Positions 27,401 to 36,062 of a stretch of 64,000 nucleotides of DNA are shown here, one piece after another; positions within the stretch are counted from its first letter, which is position 1, and each line of letters starts with the position of its first letter. This DNA is from Novosphingobium taihuense. GTDB taxonomy: Bacteria; Pseudomonadota; Alphaproteobacteria; Sphingomonadales; Sphingomonadaceae. The DNA is taken from assembly GCF_007830315.1 (NCBI RefSeq), contig NZ_VLKJ01000001.1:248001-312000 (forward strand), given 5' to 3'. The notes under the pieces are model-generated. The model saw only the letters and a list, made by a program, of their open reading frames with translations. It did no database searches and had not been told where the DNA came from. Made by a program: the position numbers and the translations under genes.

Positions 27401-29006
27401 TCATGCACTGCGCGGTGGGGATGGCGCGGGTGAAGGCGTGGACCAGCGGGTGGCCGCGTTCGCGATCCTGCATGGCCACCGGGCCGGATGCGTCGTGCGC
27501 GTCCTCGCCATGCTCGCCCGTCTTGGGATGGCCTTTGGCATCAAGCCCCGCCATGGCATGGGCCGAGGCTTGGTCCATCTTGTCGCTATCCATCGTGCCA
27601 TGGGGCGCGACGCCCTTGGCCGGGGCATAGACCAGCTGCTCGGCCGACGAGATCGCGCGGGAGCAATCGCTTTCCATGTCCTTCGACTGCTCGGGATCGG
27701 ACTTATCACCGCCGACGTAACTGCCCTTGCCGCCCAGAACGGTACCACGGACCTTGTCGTGATGCTCTTCCTTTGCAGCATCATACGAGCCGTAGCCGCC
27801 CTTGCGGTGCTGGCCCTCGCGCAGTGAATTGATCGTGGGGTCGGCCGTGACCGTCTGCCCATCGCGCCCGCACTTGCCGTAGTTCAGCGAGTGGCGCGGT
27901 TCGCGGTCGTTGGCGTAGATCACGTGACACGCGGCACAGCCCGACGAGCGATAGTCGCCCGGCTGATCGTTGGTGCCCATCTGGAACAGGAACGGGTCGT
28001 TCAGGCGCGTCTTGTGGATGTTGAGCACCGGGATCGCGACACGCAGGCCCGTGGCGGGGCCGCGGTTCGACTGCTTGAGATCAGGACGACCGGGTTCGTC
28101 AAGACGCTGGATCAGTCCGGTAGAGTTGGGCAGGCCGATTTCGGGGAATTGCGGGTTGATCGTGCGGCCGCCATCCTCGAACACGCGGAACACATCGCCC
28201 GGCGGGATCGTGTGCCAGCGCGGCAGCGGATACATGATCGGCAGCGCGCCGCGGGCCTTTTCCTTCGGCGTGACCGTGCCCCACATCGGCTTTCCGTCTG
28301 GGCCGATTTCCTTGGATGCCGACTTCAAGAGGGCCGGCTCACCATTACGGGTGAAGCTCTCGCCGAAGAGGTAGTTCTTGAAGGGGACGATGCCGTTGTT
28401 GTAGGCCGCGCCACCCCACAGCATGGCGCCGGTCGACATCAGCGAACGTTCGGACGCCTCGATGATCGACATGTGGCAAGCCCCGCAGGAATCGCGGGCA
28501 ACGCGATAGTCCGACGGGTTGATGAAGCGGATGAATTCCGGGCTTTCCTTCGCCAGCAGGGCGTAGGAACGCTTGGGGTTTGCCGAGGACGGCCAGCCCC
28601 ATGCCACAGGATACTTCGGCAGGACGTGAGCGTCCCTCATCGCCGCGACGTAATCGATGGAATTGCGGTTCCAGGAGCGATCCGCCATGATCTTGGTATT
28701 GCCGCCATGGCAATCCGCACACGACAGCACCACCGCCGGGCTGGCGTGCATGGTGCGGTGATCGCTCTTTGTGTGACAGCTGACGCAGCCTGCGTTCTGC
28801 TTGTCGACGTAGGCCCACTGTTCTTCGACCGTATCGCCCGGCTGGCCTCTCGGCGCGGCAGGAGCGCGGGTGTGGGTGACCTTCTGCGGCGTCTCTTCAC
28901 CCGACGCGTAGAGCGCGCTCGGGATCAGCAGCGCGGCGAGCGCCGCGACCAGCCATGCCAGCGAAAGAGTACGAAATCGGCGCGTTTGGGTCATGAGCTG
29001 GGTCAT
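24414..29006 (-). CDS. decahaem c-type cytochrome fused to an LVIVD-type beta-propeller
   Basis: A 1530-residue exported cytochrome. A signal peptide (LAWLVAALAALLIPSALYA) is followed by ten CxxCH haem-binding motifs between residues 74 and about 1011: CVSCH, CADCH, CGACH, CAACH, CMNCH, CADCH, CKDCH, CFTCH, CAGCH and CTDCH. The last 400 residues hold several repeats of the LVIVD type (for example GLELMDITN, GLVIVDITAP), a beta-propeller associated with secreted or surface proteins. Haem ligation by the Ccm system in the periplasm is expected. A ten-haem wire joined to a propeller suggests electron delivery to, or docking on, something outside the inner membrane. It is the last gene of a four-gene operon and its ATG overlaps the preceding stop by one base (TGATG). 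I know no characterised protein with this exact layout. Confidence 0.85.
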   Translation of the reverse strand: MTQLMTQTRRFRTLSLAWLVAALAALLIPSALYASGEETPQKVTHTRAPAAPRGQPGDTVEEQWAYVDKQNAGCVSCHTKSDHRTMHASPAVVLSCADCHGGNTKIMADRSWNRNSIDYVAAMRDAHVLPKYPVAWGWPSSANPKRSYALLAKESPEFIRFINPSDYRVARDSCGACHMSIIEASERSLMSTGAMLWGGAAYNNGIVPFKNYLFGESFTRNGEPALLKSASKEIGPDGKPMWGTVTPKEKARGALPIMYPLPRWHTIPPGDVFRVFEDGGRTINPQFPEIGLPNSTGLIQRLDEPGRPDLKQSNRGPATGLRVAIPVLNIHKTRLNDPFLFQMGTNDQPGDYRSSGCAACHVIYANDREPRHSLNYGKCGRDGQTVTADPTINSLREGQHRKGGYGSYDAAKEEHHDKVRGTVLGGKGSYVGGDKSDPEQSKDMESDCSRAISSAEQLVYAPAKGVAPHGTMDSDKMDQASAHAMAGLDAKGHPKTGEHGEDAHDASGPVAMQDRERGHPLVHAFTRAIPTAQCMNCHMHQPNIFLNSYLGYTMWDYESDAPSMWPGPENRAPKPAGMSDADYEKTFKKQFYPNIDEQREVLDRNPEGASTRGLWRDVEFLRNVYDLNDKLERTQFADYHGHGWNFRAILKRDRRGNLLDDEGDMSSYGTDKAHIISPEDPEKFRKAGEGKFVEPGESNPGKAVHMMDIHAQLGMQCADCHFSQDSHGNGMIYGEVANAVEIGCKDCHGTPDNYPTLLTSNLAAPEKGNNLALLRNADGQRRFEWYNEADGRRVLVQRSIIDPNLSWRVSLVKDSVDARYAGKMDAAGKPIFNPKAARAKLMAKSASDDGVYKFGTGVPKESRAHRDDDMACFTCHLSWTTSCAGCHLPIEANWKSATHKYEEDYTRNYATYNPQVARDDMFQLGKHQRNKSSGSDPVQFDAAGTPVAGKAITAPIRSTSALILSSTNINRERIYVQQPPISSIGYSSQAFAPHFPHTVRKNETKQCTDCHVSQDEDNNATMAQLLLLGTNYVNFVGMNAWFGLDGGFEAVRVTEWDEPQAVIGSYLHRYAYPDYWRQHVDKNGRELKNWTRGKIVDGKLSGETTGQEQFANVVEGTRDAVRCLQMRGEYMYVAEGKGGFRAYDIAAIGNKGFSERIVKAPFSPLGHDTHVATSNATCMALPTNQSIAPTRNTPELRGLNQEQPFSPIYSYAFVTDAVEGLIAVNVDTLADGEFRNNYFDRALTFNPDGALTGARHITLAGDYAYIVTDKALVTVHLPKPWSPSKPCEVSEKKGGETCLDPRITSVVPLRDPRATAVQFRYLWVTTANGLELMDITNLAEPKAVPSATVPLADARRVYLARTYAYVAAKSQGLVIVDITAPTRPSIYTSYTADGQLNDAEDVIVASTNASLFAYVADGRNGMKVLQLTSPASQPNFYGFSPDPKPELIAWARTPTPALALSKGLDRDRGVDETGGQMAVFGRLGSRPFTRPEMEELFLNSKGDVFRVSNAVDMSLWVGAKPAPMLAKIDN

Positions 29007-31012
29007 CAGAAGGCCAGAGTCGCGTTGGCGAGGACGGAGTAGAAGCGGCTGGCCTTGCCCTGTTGCGCGAACAGGTCGTCAAAACCCGCGCCCGGATCCA
29101 GCACTGCACCTGACAGGCGGAAGACGAGGTTCTGCGAGGCGTTGGGACGCCAGATTGCCGAGACGGAGGCGTCCCAGCCGATGTCTTTCGGGATCGAGCC
29201 TTCGTTGCGCAGGACCTGCAGGACCTTCGTATTCTCGAACCAGAGGTGGTTGACGTTGGTCGAGACGCGCAGCGTGGGGGTAAGGTCGAAATCGGTGCCG
29301 AGGCCGACAAGCATCGTGCCGGGGTTGGTGAAGTTCGACTGCCCCTGCTCCTTGGAGGAACGCAGCGAGTTCAGGATGCCGTTGCGGCCATTGACCGAGA
29401 TGTTGCGACCACCGCCGGCAAAGGGAATGGTCTGGCGGATCCAATAGCTGGTGTCGGCGCCAGCAAACTGCGGGTTCTCGAAGATCGCGTCGAAACCACC
29501 TTCGGTCTTGTCATAAGGGTCGCTGTCGCCACTCGCCCAGAGCCCTGAGAGGCGGATGCGTGACCAGTCGATGTCGTAGCTGAGTTCGGCGGCGGCCATG
29601 AAGGCTTTGATCTCGGCAGGGCGGCTGGTGAGGAAGTTGTTCCGGTCCTCGCCCAGTGCTGCGTAGGCCTGCGCGGTCACGTTCAAGCGGCCGATATGTC
29701 CGTCAGCCGCGTAGCCCAGATAAACCACGTCATATTCGCGCCCACGCAGATCGCCGATGAGCGCCGGGCGAACGGGAAAGCCGTTGGTGTCGACCGCGAT
29801 CTCGTTGCGTTCGCGGTTCATGTTGTAGGTAGCCGAAATCTGGCTGGTCAGGCCGACAAACGGGAAGTCCTGCCGGTACAGGTTGGCCATGAACACGAAG
29901 TCATTGCGCGGAGCGCGGCTGACATCGTTGAGACCCGAGTTGGTCTCCTTCTCGAGCCGCCAGAAGGCTGCAAGATTGAACTGGACGCGGTTGTTGTCAC
30001 GATTGCCGAACAGGCGGATGCCGAGCTGGTTGTCGTTGAACAGGAAGCCGCGGAAGTCCGATTGCATCGGCTGAATGCCGGCACGCATACTGATGAAATC
30101 GTAGCGCTTCGTATCGAATCGGCCGATATGATAATCGATGAAGGCTTCCTGCAGGCCGATGAAGCCATCGGTGCGCCTGGTGCCCTTCGACGGTTCGACG
30201 AAAAGCACGCGGCGTTCGGGCACCTGAACGTGGTTGATATTGCCGGCAATCGCGATGCGGTATTCGATCACCGGCGGCTTGAACGCGGTCATGCCCTTGA
30301 GCAGCGAGAGGCTGGCGATAAAGGTCTGCGACAGGACGAGGCTGTGGCTTCGGCCGAAGGTATCAATCTCGTTGGGGTTGGTCGTCGTCTGGTTGCCGAC
30401 AGGAATCGGGAAGCTGCGCGGCTCGACCACAGTATCGGACACGGCGCCTGCGAGCAGGTACCAGTCATCGCCCTTGAGGAAGCCGGGGCGCTTGCCCCGG
30501 GCGAGCGGACGGTCACCCTTGAGCAGGTTGTGGTGGAACGGATCGAGCTGAGAGTGGCAGGCATATTCCAGCTTGGGGAACAGCGTGTACAGCGCGCGGT
30601 CCTTCTTGCCGGTTGCCGGGTCCTTCTTGGGGCACAGCGAAGCCATGATGCGCCAGCGGTCCGGCAAGCTGACGTCGAGGCCGAGATCGCCGACCGGGCC
30701 CTCGCCATCGTACTTGTCGTAAAAGGCTTCGGGCGGCGGGGCGTTAACCGCGCCGGGATTGTCCTGATCGACCTTCTCGGGGAGCTGCTTGTTGAAGCCG
30801 GGGCGACGGCGGCCGTCGATGAGGGCACCTTCCGCGTCCGTTTCACCGCCAGGCAGTGCGGCCTTGCTGTCAGCCGTTGGCGCCTGCTGCGGCTCAGCTG
30901 CTCCCGGCGCCGTTCCCGACGCGTCCTGCACGTAAAACGGGAGCGATACAGACTGAGCCTGCGGCTGGGCGATACCAAGAACGGGTGCGATCAGGAGAGC
31001 GACCTGCTGCAT
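29006..31012 (-). CDS. outer-membrane beta-barrel protein of the cytochrome operon
   Basis: A 668-residue protein with a short signal peptide (VALLIAPVLGIAQPQAQS) and, after a low-complexity Pro/Ala linker, a long series of amphipathic strands with aromatic girdles, ending in a terminal strand with the final phenylalanine (SVLANATLAF) recognised by the BAM machinery. This is the hallmark of an outer-membrane barrel. It has no haem motif. Between two multihaem cytochrome genes, it is placed like the MtrB/PioB barrel of porin-cytochrome conduits, though no homology to those is visible to me. GTG 31015 is possible, but ATG 31012 gives the same one-base TGATG overlap seen at the other junctions of the operon. 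Confidence 0.75.
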   Translation of the reverse strand: MQQVALLIAPVLGIAQPQAQSVSLPFYVQDASGTAPGAAEPQQAPTADSKAALPGGETDAEGALIDGRRRPGFNKQLPEKVDQDNPGAVNAPPPEAFYDKYDGEGPVGDLGLDVSLPDRWRIMASLCPKKDPATGKKDRALYTLFPKLEYACHSQLDPFHHNLLKGDRPLARGKRPGFLKGDDWYLLAGAVSDTVVEPRSFPIPVGNQTTTNPNEIDTFGRSHSLVLSQTFIASLSLLKGMTAFKPPVIEYRIAIAGNINHVQVPERRVLFVEPSKGTRRTDGFIGLQEAFIDYHIGRFDTKRYDFISMRAGIQPMQSDFRGFLFNDNQLGIRLFGNRDNNRVQFNLAAFWRLEKETNSGLNDVSRAPRNDFVFMANLYRQDFPFVGLTSQISATYNMNRERNEIAVDTNGFPVRPALIGDLRGREYDVVYLGYAADGHIGRLNVTAQAYAALGEDRNNFLTSRPAEIKAFMAAAELSYDIDWSRIRLSGLWASGDSDPYDKTEGGFDAIFENPQFAGADTSYWIRQTIPFAGGGRNISVNGRNGILNSLRSSKEQGQSNFTNPGTMLVGLGTDFDLTPTLRVSTNVNHLWFENTKVLQVLRNEGSIPKDIGWDASVSAIWRPNASQNLVFRLSGAVLDPGAGFDDLFAQQGKASRFYSVLANATLAF

Positions 31013-33000
31013 CACTTGCCCTCGCAGGCGTTCTGTTCGCTCGTATCGAGGAACGGGGCGAAGGGGCAGTTCACGTAGCGCAGGCGCACGCCCTGCCCCA
31101 CGGGGACGACAATCGTGTCGGCGCGGATTTCCTTGGGAGCATTGCCGATGGTGCCGACTTTTGCGCCGCCATTATGCGTACCCAGGAAAGCAATCATGTC
31201 ATCCTGATCGATGCCGTCACCAGAAATGCCGATGGCACCAACAAGCTTGCCGTTGCGATAGATCGGGACCGAGCCGGGGAATATCTGGATGCCATTGGCC
31301 AGGCGCTTCTTGCCCGTCGGCGTGTCTGGCACTGCCGTGCAACGTTGGACGACGTCTCGGGCATTGAGCGAGCCTTCGACGAAGACCGCGTGCTGCAGCA
31401 GGTTGGCCTTCACCAGAGCGATCTGCAGGCCCGTGGCGAGCGGGCTGAAATCACTGATCGGGCGCGAGAGCGGGCCATGCGGACGGCCAACTTCGCCATC
31501 AGGGAAGAATGGCCTCGAGAGGTTGCCTCCGGAGCGGTCGGCGAAGGCGATCTTGCCGGTCAGCGCCGTCTGGTCGCCCAGAAAATCGCGAGTGCGCTGA
31601 ACGAAAGCAGGAATTTCCGCATCGGTGTTGGCGTTCAGCTGATCGGCAGCCACTGGATTGGAGAAGAAGGCGGCGGTGCGGGCCTTCTGCAATGAAACGT
31701 CGATGCCGAAGATCGGAGCATCCGGCCCACGGACGAGGCCGAGGACTTCGCCATAAGTATCCACGACAGAGATCGAGACTTGTGCGCGGCTGTCGAGCGG
31801 GCGACGAATCTGCGCGCGGGCGCGCGTCATGATCGTGAAGGCTTCTTCCAGCACCGCACGGACTTCGGCAGCGGTCAGCGGGGTGCCCACGGCAGCAGCG
31901 TCGGTGCCGGACTTGACAGGATAGCGGTTGGTGCCGGAACCATTGCTCAAGACGTAGGCATCCGCGAGCGAAAACTCGCTCGAGGTGGCACGACGGATAC
32001 CGCTGGCCTCAGTTCCATAGGGGGTGCCCGCGAGGACTGACGTGCCGTCATAGTAGCCGCGCACCGGGATCAACGTGCCAGCCACGTTGTTGATTGCCGA
32101 AAAGCTGGTCTGCAGCGGGTGCAGGCCTTCTATCCGGGCATCGGCAAAGCGCAGGGTCGACCCGTCAACCGGAATTCGATCGGCGCGAATTTCGGCGGGC
32201 GGCGCGAAACCCTGAATGCCGGCAAGAGCCATGAACTCTTCCGGATCGCCATCGACGTCGGTCACGTCGGGGTCGTAGGCATAGTCGCCGTCAGCCATGA
32301 TGCCGATGCCACCGACGACAACGCCGTTCTTGTAGAGCGGCAGGCCGCCCGGATCAGCCGCAAGGCCGAGAGGGGCACGCTTGGGGCCGATGAATGCGCC
32401 CGATCCAGCGTTGCCCGACGAGAATCGTGCGGAAAGGTCGGAGCAAGGCAACTGGCTGAACTGCACGCCGAACAGCGGACCAGATTCAAGACCAGGCGTG
32501 TTGGGCGCGGGCGGGAAGTGCTCCTGCACGATCATGCTTGCCGTGCGGGTCGAGAAGGCATTGCCGCTCGACGAGAGATAGGCGGCCGTGACCGCCTTGG
32601 AAATCGCGCCCATCGTCGCTTCGACTTCAAGGCCCTGCGCATCGACTTCGCGCGGGGAAATCTCCCCAGTTGCGGTGCGGGGACTGATGATCATGCGGGT
32701 GGCAGCGCCGTTCATGCGGAAGACCGCCAGCACGTTGCCGACGCGATCGACCACGGCAATGATCGCAGGGTAATTGAGCGCCTTTGCCTCGCCGACGGCC
32801 TGAGCGATGATCTGCTGCACTTCGGCAGCGGTCAGCGCTTCCTGCGCGGGATCGGCGAAGAACCTGGAGGCAGAGCTAGGCGTCGGCGTTGGCGTGAAGG
32901 TACCGCCCGAGCCAGAATCACCGCCGCCGCACCCTGACAGTGTGAGAGAGAGCGCGAGTGCGACGGCGGTGGTCTGCCGGAAAGCCAACGGCATACGCAT
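31012..33000 (-). CDS. lipoprotein with two GlcG/HbpS-like domains
   Basis: A 662-residue lipoprotein: the signal peptide ends in the lipobox LSGC at residues 21-24, followed by a Gly/Ser/Thr/Pro-rich tether. Two copies of the GlcG/HbpS fold follow. The first (about residues 55-330) has AIIAVVDRVGNVLAVFRMNGA and the closing YKNGVVVGGIGIMADGD. The second (about 375-640) has VSISVVDTYGEVLGLVRG and YRNGKLVGAIGISGDG. HbpS of Streptomyces binds haem and senses redox state with a two-component system; GlcG is a family relative of unknown role. Here a haem-handling or redox-sensing periplasmic partner of the cytochromes is plausible. TAATG and TGATG one-base overlaps join it to its neighbours. Confidence 0.82.
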   Translation of the reverse strand: MRMPLAFRQTTAVALALSLTLSGCGGGDSGSGGTFTPTPTPSSASRFFADPAQEALTAAEVQQIIAQAVGEAKALNYPAIIAVVDRVGNVLAVFRMNGAATRMIISPRTATGEISPREVDAQGLEVEATMGAISKAVTAAYLSSSGNAFSTRTASMIVQEHFPPAPNTPGLESGPLFGVQFSQLPCSDLSARFSSGNAGSGAFIGPKRAPLGLAADPGGLPLYKNGVVVGGIGIMADGDYAYDPDVTDVDGDPEEFMALAGIQGFAPPAEIRADRIPVDGSTLRFADARIEGLHPLQTSFSAINNVAGTLIPVRGYYDGTSVLAGTPYGTEASGIRRATSSEFSLADAYVLSNGSGTNRYPVKSGTDAAAVGTPLTAAEVRAVLEEAFTIMTRARAQIRRPLDSRAQVSISVVDTYGEVLGLVRGPDAPIFGIDVSLQKARTAAFFSNPVAADQLNANTDAEIPAFVQRTRDFLGDQTALTGKIAFADRSGGNLSRPFFPDGEVGRPHGPLSRPISDFSPLATGLQIALVKANLLQHAVFVEGSLNARDVVQRCTAVPDTPTGKKRLANGIQIFPGSVPIYRNGKLVGAIGISGDGIDQDDMIAFLGTHNGGAKVGTIGNAPKEIRADTIVVPVGQGVRLRYVNCPFAPFLDTSEQNACEGK

Positions 33001-34421
33001 TAGCGAAGGCTCCGGATCGAACGTACTGCGCTGCCCAGAGCGCGGCGGAAAGCGAGGGGCTGGAAGCCGTTCGGATCGCGAACGGCAGCGTAGGCCAGAT
33101 TGATCTGCACGCGCAGGCCGTTCGCCGAAGCCGGGGACACCATGCCCTGATTGACCATGCCACCGAGCAGCGTGTCGACTGCCATGACCGACTGCACCGC
33201 CCCTTCATAGTCGGTGTAGCGCTCACCAATGGCATCGCTGGCGATCGACTCCATGATCGCGAAGGTCTGTTCGCGGGTGAAGCTGGCCGAAGCGAAGCGC
33301 GACGACAGTGCGTCTGCTGACTGGCGCAGCGCCTGCGCGGCGGCGACCGTCTCGGCACGGTTCGCGAGCATGGCACGATGGAATGCCTTGGCGCGGGCAT
33401 CAAAGGTAGCGGCGGCGTCAGGCGCGACAACACGCGCGGCGGCGAGAAGCATGATCATGTTCTCGTCGTTGTATGGCGGGGTACCAAGATCGATCGGGCG
33501 ACCCGGATTGCGCACCGCAGTCACGTTGCCGTCTTCCCCATCGTAAATCCGGCGGTGGCAGGAGTGGCAATCGTAGAATGTGAATTCGGGAAACACGCCG
33601 TCCATCGCCCGGGCTGGCTGGCTGTAGAGTTCGAGGCTGCGCTTGACCGCCTCGGCCTGCCCTACCGCCCACATGCGCATCGAGTTGGTCTTGCCGCCCT
33701 TGCGCTGGACGTAATCGGCGTCTTCGTCGTGGTGCTGCTGCAGCGTGGTGAACAGGTCCAGCTCGAACGAGATGCGCGGGTGACCTGCGGCCATGATGCG
33801 GTGGGCGATAAACTGCCCCTTGGCATCGCCGGAGAAGTGGCAATCGAGGCAGACCTGCGCCTTGACCTGCGGACGGGTCAGGTCGGTCATGCCCTGTGCG
33901 ACGTTGCGGGCATGGCTGGCGCCAACGGTGTAGTGGGTGGAGAGCCAGCCGCCGGATGCGCCATGGCATGCTTCGCAATCGACACCATCGGCGGGGCGCG
34001 CGGAACCGGGTGAGGCATGGCAACCGGCGCACTCACGCTGAACGCCTGCGGCATCCAGGCCCATGCGACGGACAATAGCCTGACCGCGCGGCTCCTGGAT
34101 AACGCGCCAAGCACGACTATGCGCGCCAGAAGGCGAGGATTCTTCCTGCCAGCGCATGAGTTCGTCCTGCCGGACCACGGCGCCATCGGCAACGCTGCGG
34201 CCATGACAGGTGGACCCCGCGCAGGAGGCCACTCCAACGTGGCCACGCAGCACGGCTGGTGCGGTGCCTTGGGCCTGCACTGCAGCAGGTGAGACAAGCG
34301 AGGAAGCACCAAGCGCGGCGCCTGCCATGGCAAGACACGCGACAAAGGCCATGACGCCGGAACGCGGAATCGCACGGCACAGTGCCGCCAGCCGCCCGAT
34401 TCCCAAGATGATAACCTGCAT
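33000..34421 (-). CDS. multihaem cytochrome c, c554-like
   Basis: A 473-residue exported cytochrome, first gene of the operon. After a signal peptide (VMAFVACLAMAGAALGASS) there are four CxxCH motifs (CAGCH, CEACH, CLDCH, CHSCH) and one atypical CAGSTCH, a CxxxxCH near the N-terminus at 34202-34223. Further isolated histidines (HTHY-like GGWLSTHYTVGASH, MAAGHPRISFELDL) could be axial ligands. The set of motifs and the AAGHPRISFEL segment are as in the cytochrome c554 family, known from hydroxylamine oxidation and nitrate/nitrite electron transfer. The C-terminal 170 residues are helical without haem. GAGGGG before the ATG is the ribosome binding site. No catalytic reductase gene lies beside it. 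Confidence 0.85.
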   Translation of the reverse strand: MQVIILGIGRLAALCRAIPRSGVMAFVACLAMAGAALGASSLVSPAAVQAQGTAPAVLRGHVGVASCAGSTCHGRSVADGAVVRQDELMRWQEESSPSGAHSRAWRVIQEPRGQAIVRRMGLDAAGVQRECAGCHASPGSARPADGVDCEACHGASGGWLSTHYTVGASHARNVAQGMTDLTRPQVKAQVCLDCHFSGDAKGQFIAHRIMAAGHPRISFELDLFTTLQQHHDEDADYVQRKGGKTNSMRMWAVGQAEAVKRSLELYSQPARAMDGVFPEFTFYDCHSCHRRIYDGEDGNVTAVRNPGRPIDLGTPPYNDENMIMLLAAARVVAPDAAATFDARAKAFHRAMLANRAETVAAAQALRQSADALSSRFASASFTREQTFAIMESIASDAIGERYTDYEGAVQSVMAVDTLLGGMVNQGMVSPASANGLRVQINLAYAAVRDPNGFQPLAFRRALGSAVRSIRSLR

Positions 34422-34607
34422 TGCCCCTCGTCCCCACCGGCTCTGCTTGCCGCGCGGCTTTATGCCTTGTGCGGAAGCCCTGGCCGGAAGTGCTGCAATG
34501 CGACCCCGTTTGATCGGAGACTAGGACACTCTACCCCTTCGGTTCAAGTGGCTAATCCGATTTCATGGAAACATATCAGAAAGACAGACACCACACCTTT
34601 ATCAAAT

Positions 34608-36044
34608 TCACCGCCGCCGGATCACCATGTTCCGGATTTCGGACATGTCTTCCATGGCGAAGCGCACTCCCTCGCGGCCCAGACCCGAATCCTTGACCCC
34701 GCCATAGGGCATGTTGTCGACGCGGTAGGACGAGACATCGTTGACGACGATTCCGCCGACATCCAGCCGGTCCCACGCATCCATGACCTTGTGCAGGTCG
34801 GACGTGAACAGGCCTGCCTGTAGGCCGAACTTGCTGTCGTTCACCTCATCTAGCGCCGCTTCCCATTCGGTGAACTTCGAGAGGATCACGACCGGGCCGA
34901 AGGCTTCTTCGGTATAGACGTCCATCTCGCGGGTACAGCCTTCGAGCAGCGTGGCCTCGAGCATGTTGCCCTGACACCCACCGCCCGCAAGCAGCTTTGC
35001 CCCACCTGCCACAGCCGAATCGATCCACGACTTGAGCCGCTGCGCTTCTTTCGCCGAAATCATTGGGCCGATGAAAGTATCGCGATTTTTGGGATCGCCG
35101 GACTTCAGGTCCTTCACCTTGGCGGCGAGCATGTCGCGGAAGCGGTCATAGATGTCGGCGTGAATGATCACGCGCTGGACGTGAATGCAGGACTGGCCGG
35201 ACTGGTAGTATCCGCCGAAGATGATCCGGGCGAGCGCATGCTCAAGGTCAGCGTCCTTGTCGACGACCACGGCAGCATTGCCGCCAAGTTCGAGGACGAC
35301 CTTCTTCTTGCCGGCCTTGGCCTTCAGTTCCCAGCCAACACCAGGTGAACCGGTGAAGGAAAGGAGCTTGAGCCGCTCATCGGTGGTGAACAGGTCCGCG
35401 CCATCGCGGCTGGCGGGCAGGATCGAGAATGCGCCTTCGGGCAGGACGTCGCACTCGGCCAGCACTTCACCCATGATGATCGCCCCCAGCGGTGTTAGGC
35501 TGGCGGGCTTCATCACGAAGGGACAACCCATGGCGATGGCCGGCGCAATCTTGTGGGCGGCAAGATTCAGCGGGAAGTTGAACGGCGAGATGAAGCTGCA
35601 CGGCCCGATCGGCACGCGCTTCCACATGCCCATGTAGCCTCTGGCGCGCGGGGAAATGTCCAGCGGCTGGACTTCGCCGTAATTTCGCGTCGCTTCTTCG
35701 GCCGCGATGCGGAAGGTGTCGATCAGTCGGCCAACTTCGCCTTCCGAATCGGCGATGGGCTTGCCCGCCTCGACGCACAGGGCATAGGCCAGTTCATCCT
35801 TGCGCTCGGCAAAGCGCTTCACGCAGTGATCGAGAACGTCCCGCTTTTCATAGCTGGCGAGCTTTGCCATCGGCTCTGCCGCGCGAACGGCACCGGCAAT
35901 CGCCTCGTCGATTACGTCGGGCGTGGCGAGAGCGGTGCGGAAGGCTACTTCGCCAGTGAACTTGTCTGTCACCGCAAGGTCGGTGTTGGGCTGCACCGCC
36001 TTGTTGTTGAGGTAGAGCGGATAGACGTCTTTCAACTTGGTCAC
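34608..36044 (-). CDS. NAD(P)-dependent aldehyde dehydrogenase
   Basis: A cytoplasmic aldehyde dehydrogenase of about 478 residues. The catalytic glutamate is in LELGGN and the catalytic cysteine in GQSCIHVQ; the nucleotide-binding FTGSPGVG and the late EEAFGPVVI motif are also present. Sequence character is closest to the glyceraldehyde-3-phosphate / lactaldehyde / succinate-semialdehyde group, but the substrate cannot be fixed. The open frame starts at GTG 36059; GTG 36044 has GGAG nine bases upstream and is preferred. It follows the acetolactate-synthase-like gene by 121 bases that contain two palindromic repeats. Confidence 0.9.
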   Translation of the reverse strand: MTKLKDVYPLYLNNKAVQPNTDLAVTDKFTGEVAFRTALATPDVIDEAIAGAVRAAEPMAKLASYEKRDVLDHCVKRFAERKDELAYALCVEAGKPIADSEGEVGRLIDTFRIAAEEATRNYGEVQPLDISPRARGYMGMWKRVPIGPCSFISPFNFPLNLAAHKIAPAIAMGCPFVMKPASLTPLGAIIMGEVLAECDVLPEGAFSILPASRDGADLFTTDERLKLLSFTGSPGVGWELKAKAGKKKVVLELGGNAAVVVDKDADLEHALARIIFGGYYQSGQSCIHVQRVIIHADIYDRFRDMLAAKVKDLKSGDPKNRDTFIGPMISAKEAQRLKSWIDSAVAGGAKLLAGGGCQGNMLEATLLEGCTREMDVYTEEAFGPVVILSKFTEWEAALDEVNDSKFGLQAGLFTSDLHKVMDAWDRLDVGGIVVNDVSSYRVDNMPYGGVKDSGLGREGVRFAMEDMSEIRNMVIRRR

Positions 36045-36062
36045 TGCTTCAAACTCCACGCC

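Noticed and set aside
26226..27827. Long plus-strand ORF of 533 codons opposite the decahaem cytochrome
   Set aside because: It is a shadow: the opposite strand carries ten CxxCH motifs and a signal peptide in a continuous 1530-codon frame, while this frame has no domain logic.
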